From: Apteryx mantelli
Lineage: Eukaryota > Chordata > Aves > Apterygiformes > Apterygidae
NCBI RefSeq assembly: GCF_036417845.1
Contig: NC_090011.1
Coordinates: forward strand, 2,128,726 to 2,192,725
Length of the DNA stretch: 64,000 nt
Reading direction: 5' to 3'
Shown: positions 9,490-20,541 of the stretch, in pieces
Numbering within the stretch: position 1 is the stretch's first letter
How the letters are laid out: each line of letters opens with the position of its first letter
Translations under genes and position numbers: made by a program
Notes under the pieces: model-generated
What the model was told of the DNA's origin: nothing
Seen by the model: the letters and a program-made list of their open reading frames with translations, nothing else
The model's database searches: none

Positions 9490-9640
9490 CGGGAGGGGCA
9501 ATAAGGAGAGGAGCAATGGGGGGGCAATGTCGGGGGGGCAATAGGGAGGGGGCAATGAGTGGGGGCAATAGGGGGGTAACCGGGGGGGGGAAATGCCCTG
9601 GGGGGCAATTGGGAGGGGGGCAATAGAGGGGGGCAATAAT
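9490..9640. repeat. GGGGGCAATA short tandem repeat
   Basis: Roughly ten copies of a GGGGGGCAATAGG-like unit of 12-18 bases. No coding signal. Confidence 0.75.
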
Positions 9641-9989
9641 CCCTCCTTCCCCCCCGCCCCGCTCACACGTCCCGCCCCAGGACCGGGCAAGCGGGTGCCG
9701 AAGGGGGCGGGCCGAGCGCCCCGTAACCCCGCCCACGTCCCCGCCCCCTTCTCGGCATCCCCGGGGCCGCGGGGCGGGGCCGAGGGGCTCGGAGGGGCGG
9801 GGCTGGGCGCGGGGCCGGGCGAGGATTGGCGCAGGCCCGCGGGAGGCGGGGGCGGAGCCGCGCTGGCACCGCCCCCCGCGCGCGCGCTCGGGGGGGGGGT
9901 GGGCGGCGGGCGGGGGCGCGGGGCTCGCGCTGCGCCGCGCTGCGCCCGCGGGCGGCACATGCCGAGGGCCGGGGCACGGCGGGCCGCGG

Positions 9990-10260
9990 CGGGCCAGGTC
10001 GGCACCGGCACCGGGAGCGGCACCGGGGGGGACGGGAGGGGACACCGGGACCGGGGACACCGGGGACCGCGGGGGGCGACGGGACGGGACACCGGGACCA
10101 GGAACCGGAGGGATCGGGGCGGGAGGGGGGGGGGGACACCGGGGATCGGGGTGGGGGGAGATCGGGACCGGGAAGGATCGGGACCGGGAGGGGGGGGGCG
10201 GGGGGGGGGGGACACTGGGAACCGGGGGGGGAGGGGCCGGGGCAGGACGCCGGGGTCCCC
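9990..10260. repeat. ACCGGGACCGGGGAC minisatellite
   Basis: Repeats of CACCGGGA, CCGGGACCGGG and GGGGACACCGGGG between the CpG-rich stretch and the DBP 5' exon. No gene seen at 9640-10500 apart from CpG-rich sequence. Confidence 0.7.
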
Positions 10261-10499
10261 GGAGGGGGGGGGGGGAGGAGGCGTCTCCTTTCCCGAACGC
10301 CTGGGTCCCTTGCGGGGGGGGGGGGGAATTCCCCGTCCCGGACGCCTGGGCCCCTTTGTGGGGGGGGGGGGGAATCCCCCTCACTGGATGCCGGGGTCCC
10401 GGACGCCTGGGCCCCCTTTCGGCCGCTCTCCCCGGGGCTCGGTGGGGGGGGAGGGGGGGGCCCGGGCTGGCGCAGCGGGGTCAGGCGAGGTGAAGGCGG

Positions 10500-10693
10500 C
10501 ACGTGGGCCGGGCCGGGCCGGCGCGCACGCGTGCAGCGCCGCGCACACACGTGTGCAAGCGCGCACTGCCCCCCCCCGCCCCCCCCCGCCCCGCCCGGGC
10601 ACGTGCCGCCGCCGTGCGCGCGTGCGAGCGACACCCCCCCCCCCCGCCCGCACGTGTCCGCGCACACGCTCGCCGCCTCGCACGTGCGCCACG

Positions 10694-10734
<41 letters not shown>

Positions 10735-10816
10735 GTGTGCGGGCGCGCCCGGCTGCCTGCCCCCCCCCCCGCCCCCCCCGCGCACCTTTGCACGCGTGTG
10801 CGCGGCCTCGCACGTG
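10500..10816 (+). promoter_or_regulatory. Five CACGTG E-boxes in the DBP upstream region
   Basis: CACGTG occurs at 10500, 10600, 10651, 10681 and 10811. DBP is a classic CLOCK:BMAL1 target through E-boxes, so the cluster is in a fitting place: just before a probable non-coding exon ending at 10864 at a GTGAGG donor. Caution: several lie in CA/TG-rich, alternating purine-pyrimidine DNA where CACGTG can arise by chance. Confidence 0.45.
10694..10740. repeat. (CA)n microsatellite
   Basis: An uninterrupted CA run flanked by GCGCGC and ACGCGTGTG, able to adopt Z-DNA. It lies within the E-box region upstream of DBP. Confidence 0.9.
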
Positions 10817-11084
10817 CGGGCGGCTCACGAGGATCAGCCCGGCCGCGGGATTAACTGCTGCCGGGTGAGGGGGGGGTGGGGAGGTGGGAGAAGGGCCCAG
10901 GCGTCCGGGCTCCCAGCCCCCGCACGCGCGTCCTCCCTGCCGGCGCTGCGGACCCAGGTGTCCTGTCCCCTGTCCCCCCCCCCCCCCCCCCCGCAGCCCC
11001 GGGGACCCAGGCGTCCAGGCTCCTGCCCTCCCCCCCCCCAGCATCCAGATGGGGGGAGAACCCAGGTGTCCTGTCCCCCCCCCC

Positions 11085-11430
11085 CCAGCCCACAAAGGGC
11101 CCAGGTGTCCGGGCAGTGGGGACCCAGGCGGGTGGTGGGGGCCCAGGCGTCCGGGCAATGGGGGCCCAGGCGTCCGGGTAATGGGGGCCCAGGCAGGTGG
11201 TGGGGGCCCAGGCGTCCGGGCAATGGGGACCCAGGCAGGTGGTGGGGGCCCAGGCGTCCGGGTAATGGGGGCCCAGGCAGGTGGTGGGGGCCCAGGCGTC
11301 CGGGCAATGGGGACCCAGGCGGGTGGTGGGGGCCCAGGTGTCCAGGCGGTGGGGACCCAGGTGGGTGGTGGGGACCCAGGCGTCCGGGCGTCGGGACCCC
11401 CCCGCGGGGGCCCAGGCGTCCGGGTGGTGA
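11085..11430. repeat. Core-bearing minisatellite in the DBP 5'UTR intron
   Basis: Units of about 60 bases combine GGGCCCAGGCGTCCGGGCAATGG with GGACCCAGGCAGGTGGTGGG. They fill the probable intron between the 10864 donor and the GCCGCGGCAG acceptor just before DBP exon 1. Confidence 0.85.
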
Positions 11431-11463
11431 CGGGCCGCGGCAGGGCCGGCGGAGCGGGCGCCC

Positions 11464-13427
11464 ATGGAGGAGGCGGGCGGGTGCCCGGGCCGGGCGCCGG
11501 GGCCCTTCGGGGCGCCGCTGCTCTGGGAGCGCCCGGGGCCCCTGGGCGACCTCGAGTACGTCGACCTGGACGAGTTCCTGCGGGAGCACGGGCTGCCGGC
11601 GAGTCCCCCCGAGCGCGACCGCGACCGTGACCGCGACCGCGAGCGCCCCGCCGGTGCGTCCCCCGCCCCGGGGCCCAGGCGTCCGGGCCCTGCTGCACCC
11701 CCCCGGGGGCCCAGGCGTCCGGGTGCTGCCCCACAACCCATGAGGGACCCAGGCGTCCGGGCCCCCCCTGCCCCATCCACTGGGGACCCAGGCGTCCGGG
11801 GCCTCACGCCACCCTGTACCCCCCCCCCCAACAGGGGACCCCGGTGTCCGGGTGCTCCCGCTCTGCCCCCATCGCCCCCTTCCCAGAGGGGCCCAGGCGT
11901 CCGGGGATCCTGCCGTGCCCCCGTTGCCTCCCCCCCCCACCCCGGGGACCCAGGTGTCCGGGGCCTGATCCCAAACCCGCAGCCCCCGGGGGACCCAGGT
12001 GTCCGGGTGCCCCCGCTCTGCTCCCATCGCCCCCTCCCTGGGGGGGGGGGGGGGACCCAGGCGTCCGGGGCCTGACCCCAAACCCGCAGCCCCCAGGGGA
12101 CCCAGGCGTCCGGGCCACCCCTGTCCCCCGTCCCCGGTCCCCGCAGAGGGAACCCAGGCGCCCGGCCCTGCCCCCCCCGCCCCGTCGCGCCGGGGCCCCC
12201 CCAGGTCCGCGGGGCGGCGGGGGGGGCCGGGTGCCGGGGCCCGGTGTGAGCCCTGGGCGCAGCCGCGGCGCCGCCCCGCGCCGCCCCCAGCCCCGGCGAG
12301 CCCCAGGAGGTCGAGGTGCTGCTGAACTTCGAGCCCGACCCCGCGGACCTGGCGCTCTCCAGCGTCCCCGGCCACGAGGCCTTCGACCCCCGCAAGCACC
12401 GCTTCTCCCAGGAGGAGCTCAAGCCGCAGCCCATCATGAAGAAGGCTCGCAAGATCCAGGTGCCCGAGGAGCAGAAGGTGCGCGGCCCCGGCGGCCGGGG
12501 GGCCCAGGCGTCCGGGGGGACCAGGCGTTCGGGGGGACCCAGGCATTTGGGGGGGACTCAGACGTCCAGGTGGGACCCAGGTGTCCAAGGAACCAAGGAG
12601 TCCAGGAGGGGCCCAGGTGTCCGGGGGGACTCAGACGTCCAGGTGGGACCCAGGTGTCCAGGGAACCAGGGAGTCTGGGAGGGGCCCAGGCATCCGGGGG
12701 GGCCCAGGTGTCCAGGGGGGCCCAGGCGTTCGGGGACCCAGGTGTCCAGGGAACCAAGGAGTCCAGGAAGGGCCCAGGCGTCTGGGGGGGCCCAGGCGTC
12801 CGGGGGGCCAGGTATCCTGAGCAGGACTGGGGCATCCAGGGAACCAAGGAGTCCAGGTGGGACCCAGGTATCTGGGAGGATCCAGGCAGCTGGGGGGCCC
12901 CAGGTGTCCGGGGACCCAGGTGTCCGGGAGGGGTCCAGGTGTCCTGAGCAGGACTGGGGCATCCAGGGGACCCAGGTGTCCTGGGGGGGGGGGTGCAGTG
13001 GTGCCCAGGGTGGGACCCAGGTGTCCGGGGACCCGGGCAGAACCCCAGGGCCTGGACGGGCCCAGGTGTCCGGGGGGATCCAGGCAGCTGGGGGGACCCG
13101 GGCATCCAGGAGGGACCCAGGTGTCCGTCGGGGACCGGGCGCTCGGGGGCGGGGCGCGCGTCGGGGGGGCCCAGGCGTCCGGGGACCCAGGCGTCGGGGC
13201 GCCGCCGGCAGGACGAGAAGTACTGGAGCCGGCGCTACAAGAACAACGAGGCGGCGAAGCGCTCGCGCGACGCCCGGCGCCTCAAGGAGAACCAGATCTC
13301 GGTGCGCGCCGCCTTCCTGGAGCGGGAGAACGCGGTGCTGCGGCAGGAGGTGCTGGCGGTGCGGCAGGAGCTGGGCCGCTACCGCTCGCTGCTGGCGCGC
13401 TACGAGGCCCGGCACGGCGCCCTGTGA
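11464..13427 (+). CDS. DBP: DBP, D-box-binding PAR-bZIP transcription factor (copy 1)
   Basis: Coding exons 11464-11653, 12263-12477 and 13212-13427 join in phase to 206 residues. Exon 1 has APLLWER-like [20 protein letters not shown] and a short (RD)n run. Exon 2 carries the PAR region ([38 protein letters not shown]). Exon 3 carries the basic region ([20 protein letters not shown]) and leucine zipper, ending YEARHGAL as in human DBP. The family binds TTAYGTAA D-boxes as dimers in the nucleus and drives circadian output. Human DBP has 325 residues; the extra human N-terminus is not seen here. The exon 2 acceptor (after GGGCGCAG) was chosen for phase and has a weak pyrimidine tract; alternatives would change a few residues of linker. 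It is tail to tail with SPHK2. Confidence 0.9.
11665..12170. repeat. Core-rich DBP intron 1
   Basis: About a dozen GGGACCCAGGCGTCCGGG or GGGGCCCAGGCGTCCGG copies, spaced 40-70 bases apart by varied C-rich sequence. All are in the same orientation as transcription. Confidence 0.85.
12490..13200. repeat. Core-derived minisatellite filling DBP intron 2
   Basis: Dozens of short units such as GGACCCAGGTGTCCAGGGAA, CCAAGGAGTCCAGG and GGGGCCCAGGCGTCCGGGG. They are degenerate, tandem derivatives of the dispersed core; C-to-T variants (GTGTCC, GCATCC) are common. Confidence 0.85.
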
Positions 13428-13429
13428 CC

Positions 13430-13960
13430 CGGAACCTGCCCGGAACCGGCCGCTGGAACCGGCCGCCGGCCCGCGAACCACCCCGAATCGGCCCCGGACC
13501 AGGATCCGGAGCCAGCCTGGAAGGGGCTTGGTGAACTGGCACAACCAGCACCCGGCACCGACCTGGAACCAGCGTGGAGCTGGGATCCGGGACCGGGATC
13601 CGGAACCGGGCTTGGGGAACCAGCCCGGCACCAACCTGGAACTGGAATCTGGAACTGGGACTGGGCGCCAGCCTGGAACTGACCTGGAACCGGTGCGGAC
13701 CCGGGATCCAGACCTGAAATCCAGAACCGGGATTCAGGACCGGCCTGGAGAGGGGTCGGGAAATCGGACTGGAACCACCCGGAACCTGGAACCCGGCTCC
13801 GGGAATGGACCCAGCTCCGGTCCAGAACCAGGAGGAGCCAGGATCCGCCACCAAGATCTGGAACCAGGATTTAGAGCCAGCCTGGAAAGGGGACTGGGAA
13901 CCAGCCCGGAACCTGGAGCTGGATCCGACCCGGAACCGGGGTCTGGAACCCGGGAGGGAG
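13430..13960. repeat. GGAACCGG-type tandem repeat in the DBP 3'UTR
   Basis: Imperfect 12-18-base units (CTGGAACCGG, GGGATCCGGAACC, CCTGGAACTG) begin immediately after the DBP stop codon. The core motif is absent here but returns at 13990. Confidence 0.85.
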
Positions 13961-14646
13961 GGGGATGGGGGGGTTCCCCGAGCTGGACTGTCCCCCCGGA
14001 CGCCTGGGTCCCTGCCCCTCCCCCCTGTAAATATTTATTCCCCAGCTCGAGGGCTGGTTTAAAGCACAACTACGGGAGGGGGCCCAGGCCTCCGGGCCCC
14101 CCCGCACCCTCCCCCGCTCTAACTGCTAGACTGCACTGCCCCTCCCCCCCCCGAGGGGGCCCAGGCGTCCGAGTGGCCCCTCCCCCACCTCTAACCACTA
14201 GACCCCGCTGCCCCCCCTGCAGCCGTGGGGGGGGGGGGGGCCCAGGCGTCGGGTGCAGCAGTGATGCCGCCCGGACGCCTGGGTCCTCCTGGAACAACAG
14301 GAAGTCGAGGGGTTTTGGGGGGGGGGGGGGCGCCGGACGCCTGGGCCCCTGCGTGCCCCTCCCCCCCCCCCCGGGTTCCTCCCAGCGACCCATTTCCAGT
14401 TCAGGCCAGTAGCGTCGCTGGGAGCCGGCCCCCCCCCCCCCCGGACGCCTGGGCCCCTTCCCCACCTCGGGACAGAAGCAAGCACGGCCCCTCCCCCCCC
14501 CCCGAAGGGGGCCCAGGCGTCCGGCCCCCCCCAGCCCCTCCCCCCCCTGCACTTTGACCACTTTAACGCCCCCCCCCCCGCGCGAGGCTTTTCGGGGGGT
14601 CGCGACCCCCGGGGGGGGGGCGCCGGGGGGGGGCGATTTTGTACAG

Positions 14647-14652
14647 AATAAA
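14647..14652 (+). terminator. DBP: DBP poly(A) signal (copy 1)
   Basis: AATAAA in TTTTGTACAGAATAAACC, about 1.2 kb beyond the stop. A TGTAAATATTTATT stretch lies upstream at about 14028. Confidence 0.8.
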
Positions 14653-14689
14653 CCTGTGAACCCACCGGCAGCACACGCGTGGCGTCGCC

Positions 14690-14890
14690 GTCATGTGCAC
14701 ACGCGTGTCGTGGGCGTGCGCGCCGCGGGTGCTCAGCCGTGCGCGGGTGCTCGCACGTGTCTGCAGGGCGGGCCCCGTGGGCGGGTGCACACGCGTGTGC
14801 GTGGCCACGCGTGCGCCGTGGGGCCCCAGCGCCCATGTTGAGCCCCCCCACACGCGTGTGCACCCACACGCCTGCGTCACGCGTGACCCC
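14690..14890. repeat. ACACGCGTGTG-rich alternating purine-pyrimidine spacer
   Basis: This lies between the convergent DBP and SPHK2 poly(A) signals. It includes the 14-base palindrome GCACACGCGTGTGC (14787) and further CACACGCGTGTG copies, a composition that favours Z-DNA. No gene. Confidence 0.7.
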
Positions 14891-14921
14891 GCCAAGGAGA
14901 GGCCTCGCTCCAGGCTCGGGC

Positions 14922-14927
14922 TTTATT
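14922..14927 (-). terminator. SPHK2: SPHK2 poly(A) signal (copy 1)
   Basis: TTTATT on the plus strand, AATAAA in the SPHK2 sense, about 750 bases downstream of its stop. It lies about 270 bases from the convergent DBP signal. Confidence 0.8.
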
Positions 14928-15244
14928 GCATAGGTCGGCGCTGCGGGACATGGGGGGGGGGGGGGAGCAGCAGCGGGACCCCTCCCCCCCCCGGGGGGGC
15001 CCAGGCGTCCGGGCAGGAGCTGGGGGTGGGGGCAGGGCAGGCCCGGACGCCTGGGCCCCCTCCTGCCTCGGGGGTTTCCCTAAATCCCCCCCCAACATCA
15101 GCAGCAGCCCGGGGGGGTGGGGGGGGATGGGCAGGGCAGTGCCCAAGGGGCCCAGGCGTCCCGGGGTGGGGGGGGGATCCCCAGCACCATCTCCCCACAG
15201 ACAACCCCCCCCCCAAGTCCCCATTTACCCCCAGGGCAGGGAGG

Positions 15245-15672
15245 GCACCCGGACGCCTGGGCCCCGCCAGTCCCATGGCCACAGCTTTGCTGCCCGGACG
15301 CCTGGGCCCCCCCAGTCCCATGGCCACAGCTTTACCGCCCGGACGCCTGGGCCCCCCCAGTCCCATGGCCACAGCTTTGCCCCCCGGACGCCTGGGCCCC
15401 CCCAGTCCCATGGCCACAGCTTTGCCGCCCGGACGCCTGGGCCCCCCCAGTCCCATGGCTACAGCTTTGCTGCCCGGACGCCTGGGCCCCGCCAGCCCCG
15501 TGGCCACAGCTCTGTCCCCCGGACGCCTGGGCCCCACCGGTTCCATGGCCACAGCTTTGCCGCCCGGACGCCTGGGCCCCCCCGGTCCCATGGCCACAGC
15601 TTTGCTGCCCGGACGCCTGGGCCCCGCCAGCCCCGTGGCCACAGCTCTGTCCCCCGGATGCCTGGGCCCCGC
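15245..15672. repeat. 45-bp VNTR in the SPHK2 3'UTR (10 units)
   Basis: Each unit joins CCCGGACGCCTGGGCCCC to CCCAGTCCCATGGCCACAGC plus TTTGC. I count ten units here against seven in the second copy of the locus. Confidence 0.9.
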
Positions 15673-18600
15673 TCAGGGGGTGGCGGGGGGCCGGGGGTGG
15701 GCGCCGGTGAGCAGGCGGGCCAGCCCGCGGTGGATCTGGGCCTGCAGCGGCCCGTACTCGACGCGCTCGCCGTCCACGGTGAGGACGCCGCGGGGCGTCA
15801 GCGGCTCCAGGCGGAAGGCGCGCGCCGGCACCCGGCCCAGCTGGGGGCAGCCGCGGCCCCAGGGCGCCCCGCGCGCCATGGCCAGCAGCAGCCGCGCCAG
15901 GGCGGCGCGCGACACCCCGGCCCGCACGTAGCACAGGTGGATGACGCCCTCGTCGAAGCGGGCGCGCGGCGCCGCCAGCAGCTCGGCGCCCAGGTGCGTC
16001 TGGTAGAGCGCCAGCACCAGCACGAAGTCGCCCTCCAGCGTCACCCACGACGGCGGCACCGGCTGCCCCAGCGGCACCAGCAGGTCGTCCACGGGGCCGC
16101 CCGGCGCGTCCCCGGGCGGCGGGGCGTCCCCGGGCGTCCCCGCGGCGTCGCCGGGCCACGGGGCTTCGCCGGGCGCCTCCGCCAGGGCCTCCAGGTCGCC
16201 CGGCGGCGGCTCCTCCGGCGTGCCGGGGAGGCTGCGCGGCGCCTCCGGCTCCGGCTCCGGGCAGAGCCCCAGGTCGGAGACGGCGCGGGGCAGCGGGGCG
16301 GGCGGCGGCGGCAGCGGCCCCGGCGCGGTGACGCTGCGGGCCACGGGGCGCCGTGGCGGCGGCCCCGGCGGCGGCTCGGGGGCCGGCAGGTAGGAGAGGC
16401 GGCCGCGGTAGGTGTGCAGGGCGGCGAGGCGCACGGCGGTGCCCAGCGTGAAGCGGGCGGCGCCCATGTGCCGGTACTTCTCGCTCTCGATGTCGACGTC
16501 GGAGACGAAGCCCCAGGCGACGCTGAGGAAGGAGAAGCAGCGGGCGCCCGACGCCGTGGTCACCGACACCAGGTCGAGGGGCGACAGGGCGCCGTGGCAC
16601 AGCAGCACCGCGCAGTTCTGCAGCAGCTCCACGCCCAGCGCCGGCGGCAGCCTGCGGGGGAGGCGGCGCGCGCCGGGCGGCGTACAGCGGGGACGTGGCT
16701 CCCGCGGGGACGCGGCACCGGGACGTGGCACGCGCAGGGGTGCAGCGCGCATGGGGACGTGGCACGCACAGGGGGGTGTCAGTGGGGACACGTGGCACCG
16801 GGACGTGGCACCCGCGGGGATGCGACGCCTGCGGGGACGTGGCACCGGGACGTGGCACGCGCAGGGGTGCAGCGCGCGCGGGGACATGGTACGTGCGGGG
16901 ACACGTCGCACACGGAGACACGGCGCTGGGATGCGGCACACGCAGGGACACGACGCCACGACGCGGCGCACGCAAGGGCACGACACGCATGGGGACACGG
17001 CACCAAGACGTGGCACACGCGAGGACACGGCACGCGCGGGGACGCGGCTCCGGGATGCGGGTGGCGCAGAGGGACGCGGGGCAGGGACGGGGGTCACACG
17101 CGGCGCAGGGGCCACGCGCGGCAGGACGGGACCCGCGTCGCGCACGGGGACGCGGGGCAGAGCTCAGGGACGCGGGGCCGGTGCCGCCCGGTGCTGCGGC
17201 TCACGTGGGGAGGTGGCCGTGTCCCCCCCGTGTCCCCCCGTGTCCCCCCGCGTGTCCCTACCCGGCGTGGAAGTTGACGGCGCCGGCCAGCGCGTTGCCG
17301 GAGCCGCAGGGCAGGATGCCCAGGGGCATGCGCAGGGCGGCCGCCCAGTCCCGCCGCTCCATCAGCCCGTTCACCACCTGCGGGGACGCGCTCAGCCGGA
17401 CGCCGGGGCCCCTCCCGGACGCCTGGGCCCCCTCCCGGACGCCTGGGCCCCTCCCGGACGCTGGGGCCCCCCCCGGACGCCTGGGCCCCTCCCCGGACGT
17501 TGGGACTCTCTCTTTTAGGGAAAGGGGACCCGGACGCCTGGGTCCCTTCCCAACCCCCCCATCCTAGGGAAAGGAGCAAGATGGGATGTCACCAGAGGTC
17601 CCCGGACTCCTGGGCCCCCAGGGAGGGGGTTGGGGGGGTCCCGGACACCTGGATCCCTGGGGAGGGGGTTTGGGGGGGGTCCCGGACGCCTGGGCCCCTG
17701 GGGGGGGGTTGGGGGGGGGTTCCCGGACGCCTGGGCCCCCCGGTACCTCGAAGAGGAGCCCGTCGCCGGACAGGGTGACGATCCCGTCCCACTCGGCCAG
17801 GCTGATGCCCGTCACCAGCTCCCGCGCGTGGTTCGCTCGCTCTGGTGGGGGGGGGAAACGGGTCAGTGCCGGACGCCTGGGCCCCCCCGGAGCCCCCCAA
17901 CACCCCCCCGGTGACCCCCAACCCCCCATTGCCCCCCACTGCTCCCTGCGTTGCCCCCCAGACCCCATTGCCCCCTCGGCCCTTTATTGACCCCCCCAAT
18001 CCCCCCCCAGACCCCTCAGCCCCCTTATTCACCCCCCAGACCTCCCGCTGCCCTCCTCAGCCCCCCCCACTGCCCCCCTACCCCCCCCAATTGTCCTCCC
18101 TGGCTCCCTAGTTGCCCCCCCAGGCCCCCATCGCCCTCCCCACTGCCACATGGACCCTCCCAGAGCCCCATTGCCCCCCTGGCTCCCCCCTCCCTGCCCC
18201 CTCAGCCCCCCATTTGCCCCCCCAGGCCCCCCATGGCCCCCTGTTGCCCCCCCTCAGCCCCCCATTTGCCCCCCAGGCCCCCCATCAACCCCCCCAGCCC
18301 CCCTGTTGCCCTCCCTGCCCCCCCTCAGCCCCCATTTGCCCCCCCGGCTCCCCCCTCCCTGCCCCCCTCAGCCCCCAATTGCCCTCCCTGGTCCCCCTGT
18401 TGCCCCCCCAGCCCCCCATTTGCCCCCCATGTGCCCCCCCCCGCGGCCGCACCGGTCTGGACGAGGTTGAAGCTGATGCCGGCCTCGGCCATCATGGGCA
18501 GCACGTGGCTCTGGCACCACTGCAGCGCTCGGCCCCGGCCCCCGAACGGGTTCAGCAGCAGCAGCAGCCGCCGCGGCCGCGGCAGCACCGCCGGCGCCTC

Positions 18601-19820
18601 TGCGGGCCGGGAAGGGGGGCGAGGGGGGGGGGCGGCGTCACCCGGACGCCTGGGCCCCCGGCCCCAGAGGAAGGGCTGCGAGAGGGGAGATAAACCCCGG
18701 ATCTGCCCCCCCCACCCCCGGGCAGGGGAAACCGCAGAGGGCTGGGGGGGGGGGGGGGCCGGACGCCTGGGCCCCCTGGGGGGGGGTGAGGGGGGGGGCC
18801 GGACGCCTGGGCTCTCTTATCCTACGGGCAGCTGGCACTGCATGTCCCCCCCCCCCCAAAAAAACGGGGTGGGAGGGGCCTGAAGAGGCTCCACCCCCAA
18901 AAAAACACCTGGGCAGGTGATGGGGGTGGGAGGCGCCAGGAGGGACCCAGGCGTCCGGGCGGCGGCTTTCGGGACGGACTCGTTCCGCCTGCCGCGACCG
19001 GCCCCAGCGGGTGCAGCCCGGACGCCTGGGCCCCCTCCCGGGCCCCGAGGGATGTTTGGGGGGGGGAGGGGAGGGGACACCTGGGTCCTTGGGAGTTTTG
19101 GGGTGGGGGGGAAGAGGGATGCTGGGCCCGGACGCCTGGGCCCCCTGGGCTGCTCTGGGAGAGGAACGCGGGGGGAGGGAGGGAAGCGTCCCCGGACGCC
19201 TGGGCCCGTCTGGGAAGGCAGCAGCATCCCAGAGGTAGGAACAGGGGGTAAAAGTGGTCCTGGACACCCGGGACCTCCCCCGTCCCGGACGCCTGGGCCC
19301 GTCTGGGAGGGCGGCAGCATCCAGGCGTTATAACAGGGGGCAAAGGGGTTCTCGCGCCCCGGACGCCTGGGCCCCCCAGCCTCGCCCCGGACGCCTGGGC
19401 CCCGCGGCGCTCACCGGCGTCGGCGGAGAGGGCGACGCCAAGCACGAGGCACTTGATGGCGCGGGCCCACTTGTCGGCGAGGCGGCGGTTGTCCTCGTAG
19501 CGGGGCGCCTGGTCGACGCGGAAGGTGCGGGCGGCGCGCTGGCGGCCGCGGGGGCCGGGCCGGGGGCCGCGGGGCCGGGGCCGCGGCGGGTAGGCGTAGA
19601 CGGCGAAGAAGGCGGCGGCGGCCAGGGCGGGGGCCCGGCTGCGCAGCGTGTGGCAGCCCACGACGTCGGCCAGGCGCAGCACGGCGCGCGGCTCGGCCTC
19701 GGGGCGCGGCGCCAGGCGCTGCACGTGCAGCTCCGTGCGCGTCAGGCTCAGGGCGTAGCGGGCGCCGCCGGCCGCCGGGTGGGCGCCGAACTCGCCGTGC
19801 AGCAGCGGCTCCTCGCTCAT
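15673..19820 (-). CDS. SPHK2: SPHK2, sphingosine kinase 2 (copy 1, intact)
   Basis: Five coding exons (19820-19415, 18599-18453, 17841-17747, 17377-17262, 16651-15673) total 1,743 bases and 580 residues in phase. The enzyme uses ATP to make sphingosine-1-phosphate. Visible motifs: LLLLLNPFGGRG (nucleotide-binding C1), VTLSGDGLLFE with the catalytic GDG region (C2), GILPCGSGNALAGAV (C3), FSFLSVAWGFVSDVDIES with the lipid-binding Asp (C4), and TVDGERVEYGPLQAQIH (C5). The N-terminal FRVDQAPRYEDNRR block and a long Pro/Glu-rich insert before GDFVLVLA are typical of SPHK2 rather than SPHK1. The human long form has about 654 residues; most shortening is in the insert. The start follows an acceptor at about 19861, so the first exon is non-coding and lies further right. 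Confidence 0.93.
16690..17200. repeat. GGGGACGTGGCACCGGGACG-type minisatellite, SPHK2 intron 4
   Basis: Units of about 17-25 bases (GGGACGTGGCACGCGCAGGG, GGGGACACGGCAC) fill the intron between the last two coding exons. Confidence 0.85.
17390..17740. repeat. Dispersed core cluster in SPHK2 intron 3
   Basis: About nine CCCGGACGCCTGGGCCCC or near copies, including one CCGGACTCCTGGG form. One 76-80-base unit with GTTGGGACTCTCTCTTTTAGG is present; the second copy of the locus has five such units. Confidence 0.8.
17880..18445. repeat. C-rich CCCCATTTGCCCCCC minisatellite, SPHK2 intron 2
   Basis: A polypyrimidine run on the plus strand of repeated CAGCCCCCCATTTGCCCCCC and related units. On the SPHK2 sense strand it is G/A-rich. 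Confidence 0.8.
18610..19400. repeat. Core-bearing SPHK2 intron 1
   Basis: Mixed sequence with about ten core copies in both orientations. Two or three units carry GGGAGGGCGGCAGCATCCAG followed by GCGTTATAACAGGG. The second locus copy has more of these units. Confidence 0.7.
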
Positions 19821-19859
19821 CCCGCCGCCGCCGCCGGGCGCTGCCGGCTCCGCGCGGCC

Positions 19860-20292
19860 CTGGGGGGCAAAAAACAGCGTTAATTGGGGGAGGGGGAACC
19901 ACACATCCCCCCCCCCGTGTCCCCCCTCCCACCCTCGTTAGCTAACGAAGGTGGGGGAGGGGCTGCCAAGCTTCCTTTGATCCCCATCCCAAGGCAGCGG
20001 TTGGGGGGGGGGACGCAGGGTTTTGCCCCCCCCCCCAGGTTGGGGGACAATATGGGGCCCCACAGAGCTGTTGGGGGGGGGGGAAGCTCTTCCCTCCCCC
20101 CATATTAACCCCCCCCCCGGGGCTCTTGGTCCCCCTCCCCATAGACCCTATGGGGCTGGATTCCCCCCCCCGTGTCCCTCCCCAATTCCTTCACCCCCAG
20201 GCCTTGTTGTTCCCCCCCCCCCACTAGGCCTCATTGGCCTGGACCCCCCCCATAGACTTGACCCCCCCAAACCTGGTTCCCCCCCGTCCCCA
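19860..20292. other. SPHK2 5' flank up to the sequence gap (copy 1)
   Basis: C- and G-rich spacer with a GTTAGCTAAC palindrome near 19938. It matches 29205-29640 almost base for base and stops at the N run. No gene seen. Confidence 0.7.
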
Positions 20293-20492
20293 NNNNNNNN
20301 NNNNNNNNNNNNNNNNNNNNNNNNNNNNNNNNNNNNNNNNNNNNNNNNNNNNNNNNNNNNNNNNNNNNNNNNNNNNNNNNNNNNNNNNNNNNNNNNNNNN
20401 NNNNNNNNNNNNNNNNNNNNNNNNNNNNNNNNNNNNNNNNNNNNNNNNNNNNNNNNNNNNNNNNNNNNNNNNNNNNNNNNNNNNNNNNNNNN
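20293..20492. other. Assembly gap of 200 N
   Basis: Exactly 200 unresolved bases. The left edge corresponds to about 29640 in the second copy and the right edge to about 11416 in the first, so the flanks overlap instead of abutting. Confidence 1.
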
Positions 20493-20541
20493 TGCGTCCG
20501 GGTAGTGACAGGCCGCGGCAGGGCCGGCGGAGCGGGCGCCC

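Noticed and set aside
9960-9998. ATG at 9960 as an upstream DBP coding exon (MPRAGARRAAAGQ)
   Set aside because: Its GTCGGC donor is weak and the peptide does not resemble the human DBP N-terminus. The ATG at 11464 with a good context gives an in-phase gene.
10481-11776. Long minus-strand frame rich in PGPPPPAW and RTPGP repeats
   Set aside because: It is a translation of the dispersed core minisatellite and reads open in several frames, with no conserved domain.
15245-15672. Regularly spaced 45-base repeats resembling a CRISPR-like array
   Set aside because: The spacers are also nearly identical, the host is a vertebrate, and the array is a VNTR in an untranslated region.
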